A stretch of DNA of 64,000 nucleotides from Gordonia sp. ABSL11-1 (GTDB lineage: Bacteria > Actinomycetota > Actinomycetes > Mycobacteriales > Mycobacteriaceae). Each line of letters opens with the position of its first letter. Position 1 is the stretch's first letter. The stretch spans positions 1-64,000 of the forward strand of contig NZ_JASXSI010000024.1 of assembly GCF_030315685.1 (NCBI RefSeq). Direction: 5' to 3'. Shown here piece after piece: positions 33,293-42,182 of this stretch. The translations under genes and the position numbers were made by a program. The notes beneath the pieces were generated by a model. The model was not told where the DNA came from. It saw only the letters and a program-made list of their open reading frames with translations, and searched no databases.

Positions 33293-34258
33293 CTATAACG
33301 ACTGCCCGGCAAGTCGGTGGGTGTGGGTAACGAGCCCGGTGAAGCGATTCGCCGCCCGAATGTACTCGTCTTCGAGGCGGTCGACGATCTTGGCGACGGG
33401 ATCCACCGAGCGGATCGTCGCCAGACCCTGTCCGGCCGCCCACACGTCCTTCCAGCGTGCGGGCTGATCACCCGCGGAATCGTAGCTGCGCCGGTCGCCG
33501 TCGAATGCCATCGTGTCCGGGTCGTAGCCGTTGGCGATCAGACTCGGGCGCAACCACGACGCATCTGTGCCGGTGATCGCATCGCTGACCAGGATGTCCT
33601 CGAGGCCGTGGTCGACGATCATCTGCTTGTAGGCGTCGGTGGCCATACTCTCGGTGCTGGCCAGGAACCGGGTTCCCATGTAGACGAGGTCAGCGCCTGC
33701 GGTGATCGCACCGGCGACTCCGGCTCCGTCTGTGATCGCCCCGCCGACGGTGATGATCCCGTCGAAGAAGTCGCGCACCGCGCTGATGAACGCGAACGGT
33801 GACAGATGTCCGGTGTGCCCGCCGGCTCCCGACGATACGCACGCAAGACCGTCGACACCGGTGGCGACCGCCTTGCGGGCCAGCGTCGGATTCACCACGT
33901 CGGCGATCACGATGCCCCCGTAGTTCTTGACGACCTCGACCACCGGGGCAGGTGATCCCAGTGCGGTGATCACGATGCCGGGGCGGTACTGCGCAATGAG
34001 CCGAAGGTCTTCTGCCAGACGAGTATTGGTTCGGTGGGTGACCAGATTGACCGCCCACGGGGTGTCGCCGGAACCGACCGCGTCATCGATGGTACCCATC
34101 CAGGAGTCGAGTGCGTCGATGGTTCTGCAGTTCGGTGTGGGAAATGAGCCGACTATCCTTGACCGGCAGGCCGCGATCACCAGATCGGGACCCGACACGA
34201 GAAACATGGGTGCGGCCACGACGGGCAACCGCAAGTGTTCGACGAGATCGGCAGGCAT
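33293..34258 (-). CDS. Nitronate monooxygenase-like flavoprotein (2-nitropropane dioxygenase family)
   Basis: A 321-residue TIM-barrel FMN enzyme of the nitronate monooxygenase family, which oxidises alkyl nitronates or serves as an enoyl reductase-like partner. Motifs: VVAAPMFLVSGPDLVIAACR, ADVVNPTLARKAVATGVDGL, and SSGAGGHTGHLSPFAFISAV with the His of the GGHxG family signature. A phosphate-binding loop reads GAGVAGAITAGADLVYMGTRF. AAGGAG 6 nt before ATG 34258 decides that start; the longer reading from 34327 overlaps the thiolase. It sits between thiolase and HxlR in one operon, suggesting action on a catabolic intermediate. Confidence 0.83.
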   Translation of the reverse strand: MPADLVEHLRLPVVAAPMFLVSGPDLVIAACRSRIVGSFPTPNCRTIDALDSWMGTIDDAVGSGDTPWAVNLVTHRTNTRLAEDLRLIAQYRPGIVITALGSPAPVVEVVKNYGGIVIADVVNPTLARKAVATGVDGLACVSSGAGGHTGHLSPFAFISAVRDFFDGIITVGGAITDGAGVAGAITAGADLVYMGTRFLASTESMATDAYKQMIVDHGLEDILVSDAITGTDASWLRPSLIANGYDPDTMAFDGDRRSYDSAGDQPARWKDVWAAGQGLATIRSVDPVAKIVDRLEDEYIRAANRFTGLVTHTHRLAGQSL

Positions 34259-34323
34259 AAGGGCTCCTTGTTGGGGGACAACCGGATCGGATGCGGCTCT
34301 GGTGGCGGCGGTGCGCGGGATGC

Positions 34324-35547
34324 TCACCGTCCGACGACGAAACTCGCGACGGTGGTGGTCGACCCGCCGAAGTTCAGGGTGGCGGCCCGGCGCGCTCGGT
34401 CGACCTGGTAATCGCCTGCGGCGCCGACGATCTGCCGGTGGCAGTCGAGCAACATCCGGATCCCGGTGGCACCGACGGGATGACCAGCGCCGAGCAGTCC
34501 ACCGCTGGGGTTCATCGCCACCCGGCCGCCGCCGATCTCGAGTTCTCCGGATTTGACCGCGCGCCAGGACTGACCGGGCTCGGTGAGCCCGAAGTGGTCG
34601 ATGGCCATGTACTCGCTGGCGGTGAAGCAGTCATGGGTCTCGATCAGGTCGAGGCCGTCGACATCGTCTGTGCCACTGCGCCTGAAGGCGTCTGCGATGG
34701 TCTGCGCGACGTGGGGGAAGATCAGTGGGGCACCGGCGCTGTATGCGAGTTTGTCGGCCAGCGACAGGCCGACGGTACGGTGGCCCCAGCCGAGGATCTT
34801 CGAGCAGGCAGTGGCCTGGCCGCGGTGGCCGGCCAGGAAACGATCTGTCACCAGCACCACTCCGGCACCGCCGTCGGTGAGCGGTCCGCAGTCGGCCTTG
34901 TGCATCCGGCCCTCGACCACCGGATTCGCCTGGGGATCCGCGGTGAACGAGGCGTCGCTGAATGTCCAGTCCCTGGACTGGGCCCGAGGATTGCTCCGCG
35001 CGTTGCGGGTGTTGAGTTCCGCGATGCGCCAGAGATCCTCGGCCGCCAGTCCGTAGCGGCGGTCGTACTCGTCGGCCACCTGGCTGAACATGTACGGCCA
35101 CATGTAGTTCGCGTCGGTGCCCTCGCGGCCGACCCAGGCGGCCCCGGCCATGTTCTTGGCGCCCTGGTCGCCGGGAACGTTCTTCTCCAATTCGACCCCG
35201 AGGACGAGTGCGCAGTCATACCGGCCCGACTGCAGGTCGGCCATCGCGGAGAGGACGGACAGGGAACCCGACGCGCACGCACCCTCGTGGCGGGTCGCCG
35301 GTACGCCCCACAATTCCGGTCGCACCGACGCCGGCATCGCCGCGAGGTGTCCCTGGCCGGAGTAGACCTGGCCGAACGCGTTGCCGAGATGAATCACCTC
35401 CACCTCGGCCGGCTCGACGAGCGCCGCGGCGAGGGTGCCGTCGACGATCTCGGCGGTGAGCGAGGCGAGATCGCCGCCCTCTCGGGTGATGTTGCGGGCA
35501 AAATCCGACTGATATCCGCCTGCGATCCACACGGGGTCAATGGTCAT
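34324..35547 (-). CDS. Thiolase-family acetyl-CoA acetyltransferase
   Basis: A 407-residue thiolase of the SCP2/non-specific lipid transfer-like branch. The nucleophile is Cys91 in TRHEGACASGSLSV. Other landmarks are ETHDCFTASEY (the His of the second catalytic pair) and GGLLGAGHPVGATGIRM (GHP His). The C-terminal AATLNFGGSTTTV has GG in place of the usual final Cys motif, as in the SCP-x/thiolase group that cleaves bulky side-chain acyl-CoAs. It is the first gene of the minus-strand operon thiolase-nitronate monooxygenase-HxlR. It diverges from the carotenoid oxygenase gene with shared repeats between. Confidence 0.84.
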   Translation of the reverse strand: MTIDPVWIAGGYQSDFARNITREGGDLASLTAEIVDGTLAAALVEPAEVEVIHLGNAFGQVYSGQGHLAAMPASVRPELWGVPATRHEGACASGSLSVLSAMADLQSGRYDCALVLGVELEKNVPGDQGAKNMAGAAWVGREGTDANYMWPYMFSQVADEYDRRYGLAAEDLWRIAELNTRNARSNPRAQSRDWTFSDASFTADPQANPVVEGRMHKADCGPLTDGGAGVVLVTDRFLAGHRGQATACSKILGWGHRTVGLSLADKLAYSAGAPLIFPHVAQTIADAFRRSGTDDVDGLDLIETHDCFTASEYMAIDHFGLTEPGQSWRAVKSGELEIGGGRVAMNPSGGLLGAGHPVGATGIRMLLDCHRQIVGAAGDYQVDRARRAATLNFGGSTTTVASFVVGR

Positions 35548-35595
35548 GGGTACGTCGCTTTCGGGAGTTGGGTGCTGCAGTGAGACAGCAACCAG

Positions 35596-35690
35596 GGTTA
35601 CTACAACTAGAAGAGTAACCTGTTAGAGGCGGTAATGAAAACATGCGGAGTGATCTTGACAACACCAGTGCGACGAGTAACTCTGTTAGT
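35596..35690. promoter_or_regulatory. Repeated AGTAAC/GTTAG operator sites in divergent promoter region
   Basis: GGTTACT (35596-35602) and AGTAACC (35614-35620) are perfect 7-bp inverted arms 11 bp apart. The second arm continues into AGTAACC-TGTTAG, and a close copy, AGTAAC-TCT-GTTAGT, is at 35676-35690. Three related sites thus lie in 95 bp between divergent operons (thiolase at 35547, carotenoid oxygenase at 35784). The double HxlR protein (32348-33283) encoded in the left operon is the best local candidate to bind them. Confidence 0.65.
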
Positions 35691-35783
35691 TGAACGATAA
35701 CGGCCCGGGAATGATGCCCCCGATCGGCACCAGCCGGCGCGACGGTCCGTGGTCGCACAAAACAATGCCAAGGCAGGAGAGAC

Positions 35784-37304
35784 ATGATGGATGTGGACAT
35801 AGTCGGCCGACTGCTCTCAACCCTTCCCACAGACGACGATCACCCCTATCGGAGCGGGCCGTGGCGGCCGCAGACCACCGAATGGGTTGCCGACGATCTC
35901 GAGGCGGTGTCCGGCGAGATCCCGGCCGACCTCGACGGCGTCTACTTGCGCAACACTGAGAACCCGTTGCATCCGGCCGTACGCAACTACCATCCGTTCG
36001 ACGGCGACGGCATGATTCACGTGGTCGGCTTCCGTGACGGAAAGGCCTTCTACCGCAACCGCTTCGTCCGGACCGACGGGCTACTCGCCGAGCAGGAGGC
36101 CCGCCGTGCGCTGTGGGCAGGCTGCTCGGAGATGCCCGACTGGGCGGTTCGCGAGGACGGCTGGGGTGCGCGCAGGCGAATGAAGGACGCCTCCAGCACC
36201 GACATCATCGTCCACCGCGGCAACGCGCTGTCGAGTTTCTGGATGTGCGGCGACCTCTATCGGCTCGACCCCTACTCCGCGCAGACCCTGGGCAAAGAAG
36301 ACTGGAACGGGTCCTTCCCCTACCACCTCGGGGTGTCGGCTCACCCCAAGGTCGATGCGCGCACCGGCGAGTTGCTGTTCTTCAACTACGGCAAGGACGA
36401 GCCCTTCATGCACTACGGCGTGGTCGACGAGAACAACGACCTCGTGCACTATGCCGACGTGCCGCTGCCGGGCCCGCGGCTGCCCCACGATATGGCCTAC
36501 ACCGAGAACTATGCGATTCTCAACGACCTGCCCCTGTTCTGGGACGAGCAGATGCTCGCTCACGGGGTGCACCATCCGCGGTTCCACCCCGATCGTCCCT
36601 CGCGTTTCGCGGTCATCCCGCGCCGCGGAGACACCGCCGACATCCGTTGGTTCGAGGCGGATCCCACCTATGTGCTGCACTTCACCAACGCCTATGAAGA
36701 CGGTGACGAGATCGTTCTGGAGGGCTTTCATCAGGGGCAGCCGGAGCCGTCGGGTGACGGCATCACCGACAAGTGGCAGAAGGCGTTCCGCTTCCTGGCC
36801 CTTGACCACATGCAGTCCAAGCTCTACCGCTGGCGACTGAACCTCGCGACCGGCATGGTCAAGGAGGAACCGCTGACCGAGCGGGTCACCGAGTTCGGCA
36901 TGATCAACGGCGACTACCAGAGCCGGGCACACCGCTACGTCTACGCGGCAAGTGGCGTGGACGGCTGGTTCCTGTTCAACGGCCTCGTTCGCCACGACAC
37001 CCAAACCGGCGCCGAAGAGTCCTACCACCTCGGCGAGGGCGTGTATGGCAGCGAAGCCTCGATGGCACCCCGCGTCGGGAGCACCGCCGAAGACGACGGG
37101 TACTTGGTCACACTGACGACCGACGTCGACGCCGACGCGTCGTACTGCGTGGTCTTCGACGCGGCACGCATCGGCGACGGTCCGGTATGCACACTCAGGC
37201 TGCCGGAGCGGATTTCCAGCGGAACCCATTCCACGTGGGCGCCCGGCCATGAACTGCGCCGCTGGCAGGAGACCGACACGGCGGCCCAGGCCATCGGCCT
37301 TTGA
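35784..37304 (+). CDS. Carotenoid oxygenase family (RPE65/lignostilbene dioxygenase-like)
   Basis: A 506-residue seven-bladed propeller, non-heme iron oxygenase that splits C=C bonds of carotenoids, stilbenes or phenylpropenoids. The four iron ligands are His187 (SAHPKVD), His235 (PHDMAYT), His299 (LHFTNAYE) and His482 (GTHSTWAPG). The conserved N-terminal FDGDGMIHVVGFRDGKAFYRNRFV is present. ATG 35784 has AGGAGA just upstream. It is followed after 57 bp by an acyl-CoA ligase and then a thiolase, so cleavage is probably followed by CoA activation and thiolytic shortening. Which alkene is the substrate cannot be read. Confidence 0.88.
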   Translation: MMDVDIVGRLLSTLPTDDDHPYRSGPWRPQTTEWVADDLEAVSGEIPADLDGVYLRNTENPLHPAVRNYHPFDGDGMIHVVGFRDGKAFYRNRFVRTDGLLAEQEARRALWAGCSEMPDWAVREDGWGARRRMKDASSTDIIVHRGNALSSFWMCGDLYRLDPYSAQTLGKEDWNGSFPYHLGVSAHPKVDARTGELLFFNYGKDEPFMHYGVVDENNDLVHYADVPLPGPRLPHDMAYTENYAILNDLPLFWDEQMLAHGVHHPRFHPDRPSRFAVIPRRGDTADIRWFEADPTYVLHFTNAYEDGDEIVLEGFHQGQPEPSGDGITDKWQKAFRFLALDHMQSKLYRWRLNLATGMVKEEPLTERVTEFGMINGDYQSRAHRYVYAASGVDGWFLFNGLVRHDTQTGAEESYHLGEGVYGSEASMAPRVGSTAEDDGYLVTLTTDVDADASYCVVFDAARIGDGPVCTLRLPERISSGTHSTWAPGHELRRWQETDTAAQAIGL

Positions 37305-37361
37305 CGCGCCACGCGTTGCGCCGCCCCCGAAGACCGTCGTCTCAGGAAGATAGGAATCCAG

Positions 37362-39086
37362 ATGAATCGTGCTGTCCGCGGACTGCACCCCCGATCCCGT
37401 GTCGATGACTACGTTTCCCGTGGGTGGTGGACCACGGCGACACTCGACGAGATCTTCCGCGACCAGGTTGGCGCCCGAGGCGACGCCCAGGCGATCGTCG
37501 ACCCGGCAAACCGGCGCGATCTCGTCGGTTCCGACCCGCGGCGACTGACCTGGGCCGAGTTGGGATCGGAAGTGACCGCGCTGTCGGCTCGTCTGCTGGA
37601 ACTGGGGGTACGGCGCGGCGACGTGATCGGCGTCCAGCTTCCCAACTCCATCGAACTGGTGGAGACCTATTTGGCCGGCTGGGGCATCGGTGCGGTGATC
37701 TCGCCATTGGCCATGCAGTACCGCGCTTATGAGTTCATCAGCATGGCCAACCAAGCCGAATTCTCGATCATGCTGAGCACCAACCACTTCGGTGATCGCG
37801 GCCCGGCCGCTGAGCTTGCCGCGGTCGCCACGCAGGTGCCATCGCTTCGCGCACTCATCACCATCGGTGCGCCCGAAGAAGACACCGGTGTCGCCGATGT
37901 GCACCTGAGCCCCGCCGCGGCGGACGACGCCGACGAGGCGGCGGTCGCAGATCATCGTGCCAACGATCCGAACGACGCCAATGACGCGGCCACCATCTGT
38001 TGGACGTCAGGAACCGAGGGAGTGCCCAAAGGCGTGATGCGCGCCCATCTCGACTGGATCGGCTTCTCCCCGCCCACCATTGACGGCCCCGCAGTGGTCA
38101 CCTCCGATGTTCTGCTCAATCCCTTTCCGATGATCAACATGGCGGGCATCAACGGAATGCTGCTGCCGTGGCTGATCTGCGGAACGACTCTCGTCCAGCA
38201 TCATCCCTTCGACCCGCCGAGCTTCTTCGCGCAGATCGCCCGCGAACGCGTGACCTACACGCTGGTGCCGCCCGCATTGCTCTGGCGCCTGCTCAACGAC
38301 GAAGACCTGCTCGCGACCATCGACCTGTCGAGTCTGACGCGGATCGGATCCGGTTCGGCACCCCTGCAGCCGGCAATGGTGCGAGGGTGGCAGGAACGTC
38401 ATGGGCTTTCGGTCATCAACTTCTTCGGATCCAACGAGGGAGTGTCGTTGCTGTCGAGTCCGGAGGACTTTCCCGATCCCGACGATCGCGCCCGCTTCTT
38501 CCCGCGCTATGGTGCGCCGGGGGTGTCCTGGACCGGTCGGATGGCCAACCGGATCACCATGAAGCTCATCGATATCGACACAGGAGCCGAGATCACCGGG
38601 CCGGGGAAGCCCGGCGAACTACGCATGGCCGGTCCCGGCGTGTTTCCCGGCTATCTGCATGGTGACACGCTGGCCTCTCCCTTCGATGACGAAGGATTGC
38701 TCAAGACCGGGGACATGTTCGAGATCGCCGGGGACCGCGGTGAGTTCCTTCGCTACGTCGACCGGTGCAAGGATCTGGTGATCCGGGGCGGCATGAACAT
38801 CGCGCCCGCCGAACTCGAAGCCCTCATCGCCGAACATCCCGCGGTCGCCGACGTCGCCGTGATCGGCGATCACGACGACGCTCTGGGTGAAAAGGTGGCT
38901 GCCGTGGTGACACTGAACCCCGGAACCGGCCTGAGTCTCGACGAACTGGTTGCCTTCCTGCGCGGCAAGCACATTGCTTCGTTCAAGCTCCCGGAACGTC
39001 TCGAGATCAGGGATACCTTGCCGCGCAATGCCGTCGGGAAACTCGTCAAGCGTGAACTCCGCCGACGGCCCGCAGTCGCCGGCTGA
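37362..39086 (+). CDS. Acyl-CoA synthetase / AMP-dependent ligase
   Basis: A 574-residue ANL-superfamily ligase activating a carboxylate to its CoA thioester via an acyl-AMP. The P-loop is ICWTSGTEGVPKGVMRAH (about 212-228). The substrate-pocket region includes GSAPLQPAMVRGWQ. The A5 Glu is in FFGSNEGVS; A7 is DEGLLKTGDMFEI. The hinge is DLVIRGGMNIAPAELE, and the C-terminal Lys sits in LPRNAVGKLVKREL. AGGAA precedes the ATG. It lies between the carotenoid oxygenase and the thiolase in one unit, so it probably activates an acid derived from the cleavage aldehyde or a side chain. Confidence 0.86.
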   Translation: MNRAVRGLHPRSRVDDYVSRGWWTTATLDEIFRDQVGARGDAQAIVDPANRRDLVGSDPRRLTWAELGSEVTALSARLLELGVRRGDVIGVQLPNSIELVETYLAGWGIGAVISPLAMQYRAYEFISMANQAEFSIMLSTNHFGDRGPAAELAAVATQVPSLRALITIGAPEEDTGVADVHLSPAAADDADEAAVADHRANDPNDANDAATICWTSGTEGVPKGVMRAHLDWIGFSPPTIDGPAVVTSDVLLNPFPMINMAGINGMLLPWLICGTTLVQHHPFDPPSFFAQIARERVTYTLVPPALLWRLLNDEDLLATIDLSSLTRIGSGSAPLQPAMVRGWQERHGLSVINFFGSNEGVSLLSSPEDFPDPDDRARFFPRYGAPGVSWTGRMANRITMKLIDIDTGAEITGPGKPGELRMAGPGVFPGYLHGDTLASPFDDEGLLKTGDMFEIAGDRGEFLRYVDRCKDLVIRGGMNIAPAELEALIAEHPAVADVAVIGDHDDALGEKVAAVVTLNPGTGLSLDELVAFLRGKHIASFKLPERLEIRDTLPRNAVGKLVKRELRRRPAVAG

Positions 39087-39095
39087 GGCGCCACG

Positions 39096-40295
39096 ATGGC
39101 ATTCTCCCAGTTCACCTCCGAGGTCTACATCTACGACGCGGTGCGCACGCCGAAGGGACGTGTACGGCGCAACGGGGGCACTTTGTCCGGTGTTCCGCCC
39201 TACGAGTTGCTGGCAGGGTTACTGCGCGAACTCACCCGGCGCGGACTCGATCCCGAGGCCGTGGGCGACACCGTCATCGGCACCAGCACCGCCGCCGGGG
39301 ACCAGGGGGGCGACATCGCCCGGTCGGCGATCCTGTGGGCCGGATGGCCCGACACCACACCCGGCGGCGTCGTCTCGCGCCTGTGCTGTTCGGGGTTCGA
39401 CGCGATCGGCGGCGCCGCGGCGCGGGTCGCCGGTGGCGTCGAGGACCTCGTGGTCGCGGGCGGGGTCGAATCGATGTCGCGAGTGCCGATGCTCGCCGAC
39501 ACCCCGGCGTTCGCATACGACGGACAATTGCAGGACCGTACCGGGTTCGTCACGATCGGGGTCTCGGCCGACCTGACCGCCGCCGATCACGGATACACCC
39601 GCGGCGAGCTCGACGCCTACGCGGTCACCTCCCACCAGCGGTCTCTGGCCGCGCCGGACTCGCCGTCGGTCATCGCCGTGCAGGCCGATGACAAGGTGCT
39701 GCTCACCAGGGACGAAGGCGCCCGGGCCGACGCGAGCATCGAGACGTTCGGTCAGCTGCCCGCCCTGTTCGCAGACGACCCGTCGTGGGCGCGCGTAGCT
39801 CGCCGGCTGCCCGATTCCGTCAGGCCCGACGGGGGACTGCACACCGTCGCCACCGCTCCGCAGCTGGCCGACGGTGCCTGCGCGGTCGTCCTGGGATCCC
39901 GGAAGGCCGGAGACCTGCTGGGCCTCACCCCACGCGGAAGGATCCTCGCGGCCGTGCAGACCGCGGTCCGCTCACCGCGGCTCACGGCGGCTCTCGCCGC
40001 CACCGGCACGGCGCTGTCGCGGACGGGGTTGACCCCCGGCGACCTCGATGTGATCGAGGCGAACGAGTCCTTCGCGGTTTCTCCGCTCTTGTTGACCCGC
40101 GAGTTCGACCTCGACCCGGCAACAGTCAATCCCCGCGGTGGAGCAGTGGCCACCGGACACCCGCTCGGCGCGAGTGGCGGCTGCCTACTCGTCAACGCGC
40201 TCGACGAGCTCGAGGCCCGCAGTGCTGAATTCGGTCTGCTCGCCATACCGGGCGGACTGGGTCTGGGCGCTGCGATCGTGATCACGCGCAACTGA
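39096..40295 (+). CDS. Thiolase-family acetyl-CoA C-acyltransferase
   Basis: A 399-residue beta-ketothiolase of the FadA/PcaF-like branch. The nucleophile is in SRLCCSGFDAIGG (Cys97 or 98). Catalytic His in GGAVATGHPLGASGG, and NESFAVSPLLL in the acid-base segment. The C-terminal G(L)GLGAAIVI lacks the usual CIGGGMG Cys, leaving GGLGLG. That missing second Cys would change proton relay and favours a specialised or degradative variant. It starts 10 bp after the ligase gene and ends this divergent operon. Confidence 0.84.
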   Translation: MAFSQFTSEVYIYDAVRTPKGRVRRNGGTLSGVPPYELLAGLLRELTRRGLDPEAVGDTVIGTSTAAGDQGGDIARSAILWAGWPDTTPGGVVSRLCCSGFDAIGGAAARVAGGVEDLVVAGGVESMSRVPMLADTPAFAYDGQLQDRTGFVTIGVSADLTAADHGYTRGELDAYAVTSHQRSLAAPDSPSVIAVQADDKVLLTRDEGARADASIETFGQLPALFADDPSWARVARRLPDSVRPDGGLHTVATAPQLADGACAVVLGSRKAGDLLGLTPRGRILAAVQTAVRSPRLTAALAATGTALSRTGLTPGDLDVIEANESFAVSPLLLTREFDLDPATVNPRGGAVATGHPLGASGGCLLVNALDELEARSAEFGLLAIPGGLGLGAAIVITRN

Positions 40296-40550
40296 GGTGT
40301 AGGCGACCGGCCCCTTTGGGCTGCTGCGCCGGGGTAAGCGTCACACGGGGGCGGGGATGGGTTGCGCTCACGGTGAGTTCAGCTCTCGCGCAACAGCGTC
40401 GAATCGTGAGCAAATGCTCTGACGAGCGACCATGCGGCGGTGCCTGCCTTATCGACTTATGGCTCCGGCACATTACTTCAGCCACATGCCCGAAAGGGAT
40501 CAGTCCTGCCCCCAACGTCGGGCGTCGACACACAGGAGTTGTGAACAGAC

Positions 40551-42182
40551 ATGCAGTTACGCAGTCGACTCATGCGCCGAACGGCCGTTGCACTGGCGCT
40601 CGTGGGCGCGTCGGTGTTGTCCGCGTGCTCCGGATCGGGATCGAGCTCGGATGCCGGGTCGCCCACACCGGGAGGCACCTTGACTTTCGCGTCCGGAGAC
40701 GTGGAACCGAATTGCCTCGAACCGCAGCGCAGCAATGCCGTCGCCGGATCAACCATCGCCAGCCACTACGTGCAGAGTCTGTTCTATCAGGACACGGAGG
40801 GCAAAGTGGTGCCATGGCTGGCGACCGGCAGCACCGAGTCGCCGGATTCGCTCAGCTGGCAGATCAAGCTGCGCGACGATGTGAAGTTCTCCGACGGCAC
40901 CGCGCTGGACGCCGAGTCGGTGAAGGCATCCTTCGAGTACTGGCAGAAGTACACCGGCGGCGGAAAGAATTCGTTGACGAAGGTCCGCGACGTCGCCGTC
41001 GTCGATCCCCACACGGTGCGGTTCGACCTGAAGGAGCCTGATTCATCGCTGTTGGCCTCTCTGGCAGCCACGTCGACGCCGATCATGTCGGCCGAGTCCT
41101 TGCACCGCAACGATGACGACATCTGCGCAGACCCGATAGGCAGCGGACCGTTCAAGATCAAGGAATGGGTGAAACAGGATCACGTCACGCTGGTCCGTAA
41201 TGATTCCTATTCCGTACCTGCTCCGGGTTCCAAGAACCCCGGTCGGCCCTACCTGGATCAGATCGTGTGGCGCTACATACCCGACTCCAGCACGCGCCTC
41301 GCCGCGTTCGAGAGCGGAGAGGTCCAGGCCTTCGACTATGTTCAACCCGAACAGTTCTCCCAGCTCGAGGGCCGAAACGACACCGAGGTGATCACCCGAT
41401 CCCGCCCGGGCAATGTGGTCAACATCGCACTCAACTCGACCAGTGGTCCGTTCACGGACATCAATGTGCGCCATGCTTTCGTGGATTCAGTCGACGTGGA
41501 AGCGGCGTTGAAGAGCGTCTACTTCGGCCGATACCAGCAGGCGAGATCACTGCTCAGCTCTTTCACTCGCTTCCACGTGAACAATGTCGACTATCACTAC
41601 AATCCCGATGAGGCCGCTCGGTTACTCGACAAGGCCGGTTGGACTGGTCGGGACTCTGCCGGCTATCGCACCAAGAACGGGCAGCGGCTCGTCGTCAACA
41701 TCCCGATCTCAGCGGTGGTTCCGATCAATCAGGGTCTCTACGATCAGGTTCAGGCATCCGCCCAGAAGGCGGGATTCGAGGTCAAGTATCGGCAACTCGA
41801 GAGTGCTGCGTGGTCGGCCGCCGGAAAGAAGTGGGATTACGACGCATATCCGATCTACTACACACGCAATACCGCTGACGTACTCCGTCTGGTGTACACA
41901 TCGCCATTCGCCAAACATGACGGCAGTTACCATTCGAACTCCGTCGGCCTGACCGATCCCACGATCGACGATCTTCTGCAGGCCGCGGGCCACACGAGCG
42001 ACGATGCGCAACGCGCCAAGCTCTACGAGCAAGCGCAAGACCTCGTCGTCGCCGGCTACTACGCGATCCCGGTGTTCGACCAGACGACCAACATAGCGGT
42101 CGACACCGCAAGGCTCCGGGACACAGGGACGACACTCACGTTCAACTATCCGAACTTCGACGACGCCTGGCTGGTGCAGTGA
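40551..42182 (+). CDS. Family 5 extracellular solute-binding lipoprotein, cluster 2
   Basis: A 543-residue lipoprotein binding protein. Signal MQLRSRLMRRTAVALALVGA with lipidated Cys26 (VLSAC) and a Ser/Gly linker. Family 5 features: GGTLTFASGDVEPNCLEPQ, VQSLFYQDTEGKVVPWLATG, RDDVKFSDGTALDAESVKAS and the C-terminal AGYYAIPVFDQTTNIAVDT. AGGAG lies 12 nt before the ATG. It is the first gene of the second dpp-type cluster. The 255-bp region upstream (40296-40550) holds no other gene I can support and probably its promoter. Confidence 0.85.
   Translation: MQLRSRLMRRTAVALALVGASVLSACSGSGSSSDAGSPTPGGTLTFASGDVEPNCLEPQRSNAVAGSTIASHYVQSLFYQDTEGKVVPWLATGSTESPDSLSWQIKLRDDVKFSDGTALDAESVKASFEYWQKYTGGGKNSLTKVRDVAVVDPHTVRFDLKEPDSSLLASLAATSTPIMSAESLHRNDDDICADPIGSGPFKIKEWVKQDHVTLVRNDSYSVPAPGSKNPGRPYLDQIVWRYIPDSSTRLAAFESGEVQAFDYVQPEQFSQLEGRNDTEVITRSRPGNVVNIALNSTSGPFTDINVRHAFVDSVDVEAALKSVYFGRYQQARSLLSSFTRFHVNNVDYHYNPDEAARLLDKAGWTGRDSAGYRTKNGQRLVVNIPISAVVPINQGLYDQVQASAQKAGFEVKYRQLESAAWSAAGKKWDYDAYPIYYTRNTADVLRLVYTSPFAKHDGSYHSNSVGLTDPTIDDLLQAAGHTSDDAQRAKLYEQAQDLVVAGYYAIPVFDQTTNIAVDTARLRDTGTTLTFNYPNFDDAWLVQ

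Noticed and set aside
36081..37955. 624-residue open frame on the minus strand opposite the carotenoid oxygenase
   Set aside because: It is a high-GC antisense shadow of a gene with four intact iron-ligand His; its translation has no recognisable domain and lies across two genes.
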